Shown here piece after piece: positions 11,514-21,086 of a stretch of 64,000 nucleotides of DNA. Below the pieces are notes generated by a model that had not been told where the DNA came from, did not search any database, and saw only the letters and a program-made list of their open reading frames with translations. Origin of the DNA: Diphasiastrum complanatum (lineage: Eukaryota > Streptophyta > Lycopodiopsida > Lycopodiales > Lycopodiaceae); contig CM055097.1 of NCBI GenBank assembly GCA_029204225.1, forward strand, positions 41,024,028 to 41,088,027. The letters are read 5' to 3'. Each line of letters opens with the position of its first letter. The stretch's first letter is position 1. A program made the position numbers and the translations under genes.

Positions 11514-13134
11514 GTGTATAACATGGATGATGTTGTTGATTGCATGGATCTTGATGGGGTAATCATTTGTCCTGCTAGATTCAAAGGCTATCATCCCGAT
11601 GAGGGTCACTTACTTGCTACTGTGAAATTACTCTCACTAACAAGAGAGGGAACCACTATTAATGCCACAAGTGAGGACGAACGTCCTTATTACATGCAGA
11701 ACCAGTCTATGGTTTGGTATTTATGAAGACTTTCTTTACAATGCTCTAGAAAAGAAAAACAAGTATCATTTGATGAGACATTGAATGGTTACTTTACATA
11801 TTACTCTGAAAGTTTGGTATCTCAACTGCCATAAAAAAATTACATTGAAAAATAAGAAGTACGCTAATTTTTTTTGCCAAACTACATCTGAAAAATATAA
11901 TTCAGATGTCCTCACTAGCGTGGAAGATATAGGTACCCAAATCATTAGATCTGTATAATTCGGATGTTCTCAACAGTGTGGAGGATGTGGCTCATAACAA
12001 TACATCAAGATTAGCATACAACTTAGATATCTTAACGGGTGTGGAGGATGTGGCCGATCGAAATGTACCAAAAACAACGTATTGTTCAGACATCCTTACA
12101 GGTGTAAACGATGTTGGTGATGATAGTATACGAATGTCCGCAAATAGTACATCAAAAGTTGTAGAATGGCATCGCATGCATCCATTATGGCAAGCATCGA
12201 TGCATTTACAGAACACAATTCAAATTTTGCAGCATTTGATTTTAATGAAGATGATGAAACAGACAGTAAAAGATGGTCACCAGAAGTGAAAACTGAAAAC
12301 TTACCAACAAAGTCTCAAATGCCAGTATTTTTTGGAGGTTCTCAAGTTTCAGGAGGAAGCGCATACTTGCTTACATTACTCCCCAAAAAGCCTAGAATAT
12401 TTTAACATTACAAAATATATGCGAAACTCTTATGCAACCATGTTGTAAAAAATTGTGCATTTGACAACTTACAGATAGTAGCATGTCCACAGTCTCCAAA
12501 CCCACATGTTATCGAATGTGGAGACGAGAGTTTCGACATGTGAAGACTCCAAAAAAACAAAGAATGTCCAAATGCAAGATATGCGATGACCTCAAAAATG
12601 TAGTAGAGAAGACTACGGACAATAGGATGTGTGATCGCTACATTGGATGGAGAGGTTGACACTTGCAATACAATTCTGATTCAAGAAAGCTATATGTGTA
12701 TTGGAAAGAAGAGTCAACATCGCATCCCGACCAATCGGTGTGCCTTATCATTGACGGTATGGACCAAATACAACAACATTACCTTGTTTTAGGAGGACGC
12801 CTCCCAGATTGGAGGGCAAGCATTTTTTAAAAACTCATGTTTGTGGAGTGCTAGCTCATGGATACAAATTATTGTGTGATGTATGGATTGATACCTTGCA
12901 TCTTCATGATAGTAACCAAGTTGTCACATCAGTAATGGGAGCAATAAGAAAGTTGCATGCATCACGCGGTAGTTTGTTGTCGATCTTGCGCATTCAAGCA
13001 GACAACTGTTGGAGGGAGAACAAGAACAGATTTATATTTGGTCTTTGTTATATGTTAGTGGCACATAACATTTTCCAAATGGTTGAGATGGAATTTCTAA
13101 TGGTTGGCCACACACATGAAGACATTGATCAAGT
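11514..13134 (+). pseudogene. Decayed transposase-like gene (DNxxRENKN / VGHTHEDIDQ family)
   Basis: A broken coding region that I read in pieces: 11,514-11,726; a repeat section 11,902-12,150; a Ser/Asp-rich section to about 12,405; then a conserved domain from about 12,541. That domain has a Cys pair (MSKCKICDDLK, about 12,569), VCLIIDGMDQIQQH and LVLGGRLPDWR (about 12,740-12,816), a frameshift, then CGVLAHGY, IQADNCWRENKNRF (about 12,992-13,035) and FLMVGHTHEDIDQ (about 13,095-13,133). This motif series matches a multicopy eukaryotic family I believe is catalogued as DUF7869, probably transposase-derived; the name is from memory. At 13,134 the reading frame runs straight into copia protease sequence. 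Confidence 0.6.
11902..12150 (+). repeat. Four-copy 63-bp (21-residue) coding repeat
   Basis: Units start near 11,902, 11,960, 12,023 and 12,086 and translate as variations on NSDVLTSVEDIG, NSDVLNSVEDVA, NLDILTGVEDVA and CSDILTGVNDVG. The last two spacings are exactly 63 bp; the first is 58, showing a 5-bp frame-breaking deletion. The repeat is conserved at protein level, so it was once coding. Confidence 0.7.
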
Positions 13135-13393
13135 TACTGCAAGTGATGAAGAGTGTAGGATAGATGGTGTTGGTACCATCTCTTTGTGTCTAGAATCCTC
13201 AATAAGTATGGATCTAGAAAATGTTTTTTCTGTACCATCAATCACCAAGAATATGCTAAGTGTTGGTCAAATTTTGGAAAGTGGTTTGGATGTCCACTAT
13301 AAGCATGGAGTTTGTTCCATTTTGAAGTATGATGTTTGCATTGCAAAGGGATTTAAACATGGAAGGTTGTTTAAATTGACCGACTTTGATTGA
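13135..13393 (+). pseudogene. Copia protease-region fragment
   Basis: In frame with the preceding transposase-like domain, the sequence switches at about 13,135 to the post-active-site part of a copia protease: CRIDGVGTISLCLESS, VFSVPSITKNMLSVGQ, and KGFKHGRLFKLTDFD. The same segment of the intact copia at 20.4-26.5 kb reads EGVGSIPLCLGSS and IPTITKNLLSVGQ. The active-site motif itself is missing. Confidence 0.8.
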
Positions 13394-14452
13394 ATTTTGC
13401 CTTTTTGCCAATAGCTAATATTGCTTTTGAGGATGTGAACTTGGCAAAGGAGGAGATCACTCGAGTGGAGATCTTGTCAAAATGTAATTTTGCTAGCATC
13501 GAGGAGGAGCATCAAAGAGAGAAAGATCTTGAGGATTAGCCTCAAAACATGAGAGTTCTAAGGAGGTCCTCAATGACAAAGGACGAGTCATCAAATTGCG
13601 TGCAAATTGTCCATTCAAGTGTGCATCTTGCAAGGGTAGACAACATTGGAGACACTATTATCTTTGATTTGTTCATAGATAGTGTTAATAGACATAAAGT
13701 GACTTGTTTCTTATTCTTAAGAATGATGATGTTTAGTACTTTGTGTAGATATGACAATACAGTGAAGTTGAATGCTTTTCAATCTACATTTGTTGATGCT
13801 AAAGCAATTTCATTGGATACTTGTTTTTGTAATAGTTTGAATAGTGTCATAAAAGATGAAACATCATTTTTTTGGAAATCTTTGTGTCCACATACTTTGT
13901 GCATGATCATTCCAATGGAAGGACCAAAGATTATCCTACTTCAATGATAGGAATAATGGTATTGTTTTGCTCTTCAAGTAGAGACTATAGAATCTACATG
14001 TTTTCCACCAAAGAAGTTGTCAATGGTGGAAATGTGACCTTTCAAGAGTGGAAGATTTGTAAAGTTGAAGAAGAACCTTTGGATCAACACCTTATTCCAA
14101 TCATTGAAGTCTAGTAAAGTGGAGGATCAAGCTCAAGACCCAAGGACTCCAAGAAGAACCTTGAGTAACAAGATGGAGCCATCAAGGCTCAATCATATGG
14201 ATCAAGCAAGGCAAGTTGTCTTTGGCAACATTATGTATGCACTTAATAACTTAATTGATGTATCTTAAAGTATACAAAATGCCTTGGAATCCATGTATAG
14301 TTTCTGAAGTGTGCTACATGTATATAGACATATTTATGGAACATCTTGTAAGGGATCCTTTAGGAGATGGTGAAAGATCCTTCATGGACATCATTCTCTA
14401 TTGGAGTCTCAAAAGTTCCTTGTTTGTAGCTGGATTTTTTAGACACTTCTAA
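13394..14452 (+). pseudogene. Scrambled copia pol debris
   Basis: 13,394-13,950 shows only damaged ORFs that I cannot assign. At about 13,968-14,260 the integrase-RT linker is recognisable (SSSRDYRIYMFSTKEVV, then TPRRTLSNKMEPSRL), and at about 14,361-14,410 the RT tail motif DGERSFMDIILYW, equivalent to DDERSFMDITLF in the intact copia. The integrase core and most of the RT have been deleted between these. Confidence 0.65.
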
Positions 14453-14454
14453 AA

Positions 14455-15070
14455 GTATTCATTCATCTAGCAAAGAGAGTTGTAAATAGATCAAGCTAAG
14501 TCTGAGAAGTGTGAGAAATTGCCAAAAATTGGCAAATCTAACTTGATCAAAACCATGTAAAATATACATATGTGGGTCCCACACGTATGAGACCATGGAG
14601 CCACGTGGGAATACACACTAGGTTAAATTAGATCAAGTCTAAAAAGTGGGTCAAGTCAATTTGGTAGTGATTCCTACTTTATAGGACCTAGAACCTAGAT
14701 TTAAGGAGGAAAATTGACCTACTAGCCACTTGCTTGGCATGACTCTAGGAACGAGGCTAGAATGGAAAATTAGGGCAAGAAACCTCAATCATCTTCCTTA
14801 TTACATTCTGGAAATTCATCTAACTTGTGAAGGGAAGAGGCATTTCTATGTAGTGAATCCTCCATAGTAAGCACTTAGATTATTTTTCTCAGTCTACATA
14901 CCGTACTATGTTTAGTTACACATGTGTGTGGGCTGCACTTTGTGTTTGATTAATGATTGAAGGTTGCTCTTGATTAATAGATTCTAATTTCTTGATCTAG
15001 ATCTCAAAATCTAGTGTCCAATTTGCATTTTTTTATGATCAATCAATCAATCACTCTTGTGAGGCATTAA
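14455..15070 (+). mobile_element. Probable copia LTR between two pol fragments
   Basis: Non-coding block between copia fragments, with a tttataggacc TATA-like motif near 14,680, a cacatgtgtgtg motif near 14,922 and repeated gatcaa/tcaatcaat words at its end. Position and composition suggest a 3' LTR of the element on its left or a 5' LTR of the one on its right. No matching copy is in the window and the ends are not fixed. Confidence 0.4.
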
Positions 15071-16190
15071 ATGCACTTAGTCAAGGTCCAAGTATTGTAC
15101 TTTCACACAAAGTCTCTAACGAGCATGAATCATGTTTGCGATCAATATCCTTTATCAGAGTCACATAGATTACCTTATAAGAGATCTATATCTAGATCTA
15201 CTAAGCCTTTCCAACTTGTGCATTTTGATATTCATGGAGTTACTTCGATTAGCAATGGTGGTGCTAAGATATATGTAACATTTATTGATGATTTTAGTAG
15301 ATTTTCTTGGGTGTATCTACTAAAGAGCAAGGATGAAGTGAATGATTTCTTTGCAAGGGAGATCCAATTCAACACCAAAATCAAGTGCTTGAGGAGTGAC
15401 AATGGTGGTGAGTACATTTCTACAAAGTTCAAAGCATTTTGTGATGCAAATGCGATCAAGAGGGAGCTCACAAGTCCAAGAACACTACAACAAAATGGAG
15501 TGGCCGAGAGGAAGAATAGAACCTTATGTGAAGGAGCCAATGCTATGAGGTTAGGTGCCAATCTTCCTAAACCTTTTTAGGTGAGGCTTTGTTATGTGCC
15601 AATTATTTATGTAATAGGTGGCCAAGTGTTGTTTTGGATGGAAAGATACCTTTTGAGATTTTGTTTGGTAGAAGGCTAAATGTCAAGTTTCTCAAAAATT
15701 TGGATGCATTTGCTATATCAACATTACTCTTGATGATAGGACAAAGGAGGATCCATCTTCAAGGAAAAGTATATTTGTTGTTTATAGTGAGGTGAGCAAG
15801 GCTTACAAAGTTTACATTCCTTCAACTAAGAAAGTGGGCATAGGAAGAGATGTCATTTTTTATGAATGAAACATTCCAAATGTTAGTTCTATTGGTGATG
15901 TGGTTATTGGATCTAACATTCTTGATGTTGATGACAATGTTGTTGATAATATTTTGGATGGTGATGGCGAAGAGCCTTCTTCAAGTCAAAAGCCAAGGAG
16001 GACATCAAGGCAAAGGCAACAGCCTTCAAGGCTCACATATGATGAAAAGGGTAAGCAAGTTGAAGGTACAAATTGTGCTTTCTTAATAGGGCTAATGAAA
16101 AATCATGTTTTCAACCTACTAAAAAAGCTACTAATGAAATTTGTAGGTTTCTTTCAAAATCAGGCTAAAAAAACCTATTGGTCCTAGTTT
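15071..16190 (+). pseudogene. Copia integrase fragment with intact DDE residues
   Basis: From about 15,135 the integrase core reads LVHFDIHG (first Asp), FIDDFSRFSWVY, CLRSDNGGEY (second Asp) and QQNGVAERKN (Glu). A TAG at about 15,578 replaces the Trp normally found before GEAL. The frame then continues LLCANYLCNRW and FEILFGRR, shifts near 15,715, and runs through a poor linker (TSRQRQQPSRLTYDEKGKQVEG) to about 16,190. No gag, RT or LTR follow, so it is an isolated fragment. Confidence 0.85.
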
Positions 16191-17599
16191 CAACACTTAA
16201 ATAACCTAACGTTTCTAGATTTTTTACTTATGAAAAGTATAACCTTAAATTTCATAAGTTGCCATGTGGTCTCAATTTTAGCATGATATATAATGATTGA
16301 AGTACCAAAAAAATTTACCTTTAAAAAGAGTGATTTTGAATATCAAATTAGAACATAAACATTACAATTTTTCTCTTTAAGCCAGCTAATATGAATTGAT
16401 AATAATGATCATAAACTGAAGTATCCCTGCAAATCAATTGTTGAAGTATATTGTGCACCCTTGAACGCTTCCTAGCATTCAACTGGAGTTAGTGTCTTTG
16501 GGTATTTCACGCAAGATTTCTTTTAACAATAAAATATGCAACTTTGAATAAAATTGACAGTGAATTATCGATCACAAGACCTTGCTTACGGATACCCTAT
16601 TCTAAAGATTTCTTTCTATCAACAATGGCCCATGCATCAATTTTATGTGCGACATTTTTTGCATGGTTTTTCATCGCACTAAGTTTTATATTAACTGAGC
16701 CCTTAAGACCAAATTAACTTTGATTGCGGGCATTTTTAAAATACTTACAAACATGTGACTGAGTTGTTGATCAAATCTTATCCACTCGAACTCATCAACC
16801 CACTTTGAACACCAAGCCCTGTTAGCCCTTTTTATATGCAAAATTTCTTCCTCAAGATTTTCATTAGAAGTCAAATCAATGACAACATTAGGCTCTCAGA
16901 AGAACGATGACATTTATATGCATCTGCAGGATTTCCAAATCTAGGCATATTAAACAAAGAGACTTTGCCGACGATTAGTACTCGTAATTCTTCAATAAAA
17001 AGAAATCAATCAAGAAAATCGTCTAGATTGTCTGAATTCTTCTTCTTTTTTTAAATAGAGGCTAACAGAAAACTTCCCTTTCCTTCCTTCCTTCCTTCCT
17101 TCGATTGCCCAGGCTGAAGGCTCGCCACTCCACAGTGGTGTTCACCAGTGACAGTGGGGAATGACATCTCTTTTGCAAACATGACATTCTTCATCCTCAG
17201 AATGGACATAAAGCCATTGTTAAAGACATGGCCAACAAAAAAGATGATTACCACAATAAATAAGTGGCATGCACTATGAATGCCATAGTGAGCAAGATGG
17301 AACAATCTATCTGATACTAATGTGGCTTGTAGATCTGCACAAAAACCAAAAGTTTAAGATAATGCTATTATAAATAACAGAGACAATGTGTGCTGCAGCA
17401 TTGATAAGTTCGTTATGAACAAACTGTGATTAAACTCAATTAGCATAAAGCCAGCAGAGATAAGGTTTAAAACTTAGAAAATGTCTTATTGGATTGGTGT
17501 AGGTTTGAATTAACTTGTTTATAGCCTAGGATCTACTGCTGTAGGTGTGAAACGTCTGTGGTCTGAAATTGATGGTATGGCTGAGGGTTAGCATCTCCG
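16191..17599. other. AT-rich intergenic, no gene seen; TTCC microsatellite
   Basis: Short minus-strand ORFs at 16,686-16,874 and 17,051-17,305 show no recognisable family. A (TTCC)n run of five to six units lies at about 17,082-17,103. Nothing else is supported. Confidence 0.5.
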
Positions 17600-17860
17600 C
17601 TGCTGCTGCGCCAACCTCCAATCAAGTGCCCATTGCTGCGTCCAACCTTTAAGTGCCCACTAGCCACTACCCTCGCTACTGCCTCTGCTAGTGCCTGCGC
17701 TCACTCCAAGTGCCCACTGCCTCTGCTATTGTTGTGTCCAGAGTCCAGACTCCAAGCACCTGTCTCCGCTACTGCTGTTTCGTTGAAGGGATTTATGGCT
17801 CCTGCTCCATTCACACGAATTTATGCTTGCCTCCAATCCAAGTGACCACTGCCTCGGCCC
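17600..17860. repeat. GC-rich degenerate minisatellite
   Basis: Variants of aagtgcccactgcctctgct recur at about 17,625, 17,654, 17,707, 17,754 and 17,838 with spacings of 29-84 bp. The block is much richer in C and G than its AT-rich surroundings. It is open on the plus strand for 70-84 codons, but the reading looks like translated repeat rather than a gene. Confidence 0.5.
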
Positions 17861-17943
17861 TCCACTACTGCCGATTCGTGAGAATTTCTGAGAAATCAGG
17901 AGTGCGGCACCTTCAACTAAGCAATGAGAATTTAGAAATCAAG

Positions 17944-18179
17944 TGTCAAAAATTGGTGGTGTAACATAAACGAGTTCTGACACAAGGGTAGAGTGTAGTA
18001 TCTCGATGGGAATCGAACAATCAGTTCCAAGGATAGAGGTCCAGAATCAAAATCTTGATCGAGAGCGGAACTTACAACGGACAATTGTGAATCGGAAGTG
18101 TGTTAGCGTAGCAGCAAGAAACAAGATGTAAAGCAGTATGTAATAATGCACAAATGAACAACAGTTGTATGCATGGACA
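17944..18179 (-). repeat. 3' LTR of the miniature copia element
   Basis: Left direct repeat, starting tgtcaaaaattggtggtg; pairs with 19,038-19,283. The RNase H reading frame runs into it. Confidence 0.75.
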
Positions 18180-18185
18180 AAACTA

Positions 18186-18895
18186 GCACAAAATGCATAA
18201 TTTTGTGATGATTCTTAGATAATGCTTTGGTGAAGTAATCTGCTGCCATAAAATTTGTCTTGCAGTAGACTAATGATATTTCCTTGCTTTGCACTTTTTC
18301 TCTGAGGTAGTGATACATGATTTCAATATAGGAGTATCCAGTTTGTCTGATCTCCTCTTCAAGTAGCATCGATATGACTCTTAATAGAGTGAGATGTTGT
18401 TGGGTCGAGATAGCATTGACCCAGGTTTCGAAAGCTACAGGTAGATTCGGTCATTACCGTATCGGAATCTTCAATGACTGAGCCTGTTGCAGTCATCTGC
18501 TCCATGAGATTTTTGCATGTGTTGAGATGGCTTGAAATAGTATCTGCATCAGACATTCTTTATATAGAAAATTTCTTCCTCAAATGTAATTTGGATGTAA
18601 CATCCATGATATCATAAAGGGTTGCTACGATGTCCCAACCATCCTTAGTTGTCTAGCAGTTCGAATATGGCTGATTTGGGAGTCTTTAATGCTCAAAGTG
18701 ATCAAGGCAAATGCCTTGCCATCTCTCTGTCTCCATTTGGTGATGTTGTCTTCATCGATCAGGCTTGACCTCTGTGCCATCAATGATGTCCCACAGTTAC
18801 TTAGCAAGTAGTATGACTTTCATCTTGAACTTCCAGAGATGGTAGTTCTCTCTATCGAGTTTGTCAATAAGGGATGAACTAGAAGATGGATCCAT
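18186..18895 (-). pseudogene. Gag fragment fused to copia RNase H tail
   Basis: Gag starts at Met 18,895 (MDPSSSSSLIDKLDRENYHLW), a usual copia gag opening, with a TAG after LLAK. It continues SLIDEDNITKWRQRDGKAFA and DADTISSHLNTCKNLMEQM, then an ISTQQHLTL-like segment. At about 18,360 it passes into GYSYIEIMYHYLREKVQSKE and NFMAADYFTKALSKNHHK, the RNase H C-terminal end. So the gag's last helices connect directly to the end of pol. Stops and frameshifts are present. Confidence 0.8.
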
Positions 18896-19025
18896 TTTGG
18901 TGAAGAGAGCGAGATCGCTGGTAGAGACAACGATATTGAAAGACTGCTAGTTGCACGTTCAAAACGATGTCTTGATAGAAACAAGACTGACAACCTGCAT
19001 GGAAATGCATATTTTTAAACCACAA

Positions 19026-19037
19026 GCTCTGATACCA
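19026..19037 (-). other. Primer-binding site, initiator tRNA-Met
   Basis: Minus strand TGGTATCAGAGC directly abutting the LTR that begins at 19,038. Confidence 0.85.
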
Positions 19038-19283
19038 TGTCGAAAATTGGTGGTGTAGCATAAACGAGTTATGACACACAAGGGTAGAACGTAGTGTCTC
19101 ATGGGAATCAGACAATCCTTTCCAAGGATAGAAGTCCACAATCAAAATCTGGATTGAGACACTATGAGAGGAAATTTACAACGGATAGTTGTGGATCAGA
19201 AGTGTGTCAGCGTAGCATCAAGAAACAAGATGTAAATCAGTCTATAATAATGCACAAATGAATAGCAATTGTATGTGTGGACA
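19038..19283 (-). repeat. 5' LTR of the miniature copia element
   Basis: Right direct repeat (tgtcgaaaattggtggtg ... tgtggaca), immediately upstream of the primer site on the minus strand. Confidence 0.75.
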
Positions 19284-20104
19284 AAATTGCACTCTTTGAT
19301 TAATCAAAAGTAGAATACATGAGCGTGAAGCAATGCGCTGGTCTGTGAGACGCAAAAGATGTAGAGCTTCAGATGCTTGGTCATTGCTAGATGGATTCTG
19401 TCTTCTGTTTGGAAAAATACCTTCAGACAAGAAGAAATCAGATAAATCAAGGTTGATTACTTATTGCTAAAGGTGCAGGTTTTATTCTAACTTCACTTGA
19501 CTTGTTGATGATTGCAGTTTAATGATCAGTACTTGAGAGTATAGATTTAAATCTACTTAATTAACTAGAGTTGTCCTATAGTAGATAGCCATAGTTGTAA
19601 ATAGTAAATTTATGTAAAAATAGGTGGACTATCAATGTCGTCCTTCTGATCGTGACGTGGGTTGGAATCGACTGACAATACATGGATTGACTTTTTCATG
19701 CATCAAACTTGATCTGACTTGATGAGAGAGTCGAGTGAGTCGATGGAGTCGAGTGTTGATGGAGTTGAGAGTCAATGGAGTCGGGTAAGTCGAGAGTCAA
19801 GAGTCGAGTAAGTTGATGAAGTCGAGAGTTGAATGTGCTGATGTTGAAGTCGAAGTCGATGGAGTCGGCCTTCCACAGATTTCAGGATGCTCATTACTGA
19901 GTGGATTTAGTCATGAGCATCAGAAATCCAACACCAAGGCTGCAGTTCCTTCCACTACCAAGTGGCCAGCGCCATTACTTCTCCTTTTAAAGTTGAAACT
20001 GCAGGCCCAACCCCTAGGGTCATGACATGTGGCCCATAGAATAAAAAAAATTACAAAAGTTTTTTAATGAGGTTAATAATTTATAATTTTTTATAGGTAA
20101 AAAA
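19284..20104. other. Intergenic, with GAGTCGA minisatellite
   Basis: No gene found. 19,717-19,869 is a degenerate array of gagtcga / gtcgatgga words on the plus strand. The rest is unremarkable; 20,040-20,110 has A/T homopolymer runs. Confidence 0.5.
19717..19869. repeat. Degenerate gagtcga minisatellite
   Basis: gagtcgagtgagtcgatgg-type units follow one another with variable spacing (gagtcga, gagtcaa, gagttga variants) for about 150 bp. The plus strand is G-rich. Confidence 0.7.
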
Positions 20105-20393
20105 AAAATGGAACACCATCATTGTATTGGCACTGAAGCAATTCAACACCCAGCTATCTCTACTACACTCTATTGTCTAGCTATGGTGACTCCACTTACA
20201 CCGTTGTCTCAAGTATAGATGTTCCCTGAGGAAACAATTCAACAATACACCTATAAAATTTATAACATGGTGAAGAGTTGTGATCCACCTCTACCTACAG
20301 AAATCATAATGATGAACTACTATGTCGGACTGCTCAATGAGATCAGATCTGACATGGCAGTCTTGGCATCCTATACTTCAATTGTGCAAATTT
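20105..20393 (+). pseudogene. Retrotransposon gag, left half (split by copia insertion)
   Basis: Reads EETIQQYTYKIYNMVKSCD, LPTEIIMMNYYVGLLNEIRSDM and ASYTSIVQI, a pattern of LTR-retrotransposon gag capsid helices (gypsy type inferred). The frame is interrupted exactly at the target-site duplication aattt (20,389-20,393) and resumes after 26,551. Confidence 0.6.
20389..20393. repeat. Target-site duplication (left), AATTT
   Basis: aattt immediately left of the LTR start; an identical aattt follows the other LTR at 26,547-26,551. Confidence 0.9.
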
Positions 20394-21072
20394 TGTAAAA
20401 ATTACAGTAAATAAGGATCCTAAAACACTTGAAATGATGAGTGAAACAATAGATTATGATTTCATAAGATTAGCACAAGTTGAACCATCAAAATCCATCA
20501 AAAATCTATGCTTGAACCTCACTAAATGGCCCAAATCCTTGAAGAAGACTTCACACGTGTGAAAGTACGGCCTCCCACAGTCTGAGTACTGTACACCAGA
20601 CCTACATTCAATCCTATAATCATTAGTAATCACAAGTACTCAAACAATTATGAACATAGAGAGCAATTGCACCATTATGAGAGAAAAAACATGAAATTGC
20701 TTGATTGATTTTGGTGAGATATCATCACCTATATATACATGATCCATCACAGTTTTGGGCAGGTATGAGTAGCCCTAAACCTATCCCTATTTCTAATTTT
20801 TGTGGATCTTTCATCCCTACCAAGTTAGGGTTGGAATCTTGGAGATCCCTCAACAATGCAGAAATTACCAGAAATAGCTCCTATTTTTTCTCCTTTGTAT
20901 CTAAGCATAATTTTTCATTCCAAAGGTTCTAACACTTAGGTCTACTTTAGAACATCCTTATGAATGGAATCCTATGCTATTTGGCACGTGTGACAAGCCA
21001 CATCATGACCATCTAACTATTTACAAGTCATATGACCAAAACTAGTCAAGCTAGAATTGTCAATTTTTAACA
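20394..21072 (-). repeat. 3' LTR of the full-length copia
   Basis: 679 bp. Contains the TATA-like tatatata at 20,730-20,737 and the perfect palindrome TTCACACGTGTGAA at 20,550-20,563. Confidence 0.95.
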
Positions 21073-21082
21073 CTCCTCCTCA
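21073..21082 (-). other. Polypurine tract
   Basis: Minus strand TGAGGAGGAG directly before the 3' LTR; the plus-strand primer site for second-strand synthesis. Confidence 0.8.
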
Positions 21083-21086
21083 CTAT

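Larger units (their letters stand above)
17944..19283 (-). mobile_element. Miniature copia LTR element (internally deleted)
   Basis: Two direct repeats of about 240 bp (17,944-18,179 and 19,038-19,283; roughly 85-88% identical by eye) flank a short internal region with an initiator-Met primer site, a gag fragment and an RNase H tail, all minus strand. LTR termini read TGTC...GACA. The whole element is only about 1.34 kb: everything from the gag middle to the RNase H end is gone. No matching target-site duplication was visible, so ends are approximate. Confidence 0.8.

Noticed and set aside
17051-17305. 84-codon ORF with hydrophobic stretch (membrane-like)
   Set aside because: AT-rich sequence readily gives such ORFs; no homologue recognised, and the C-terminal part is read from a TTCC repeat.
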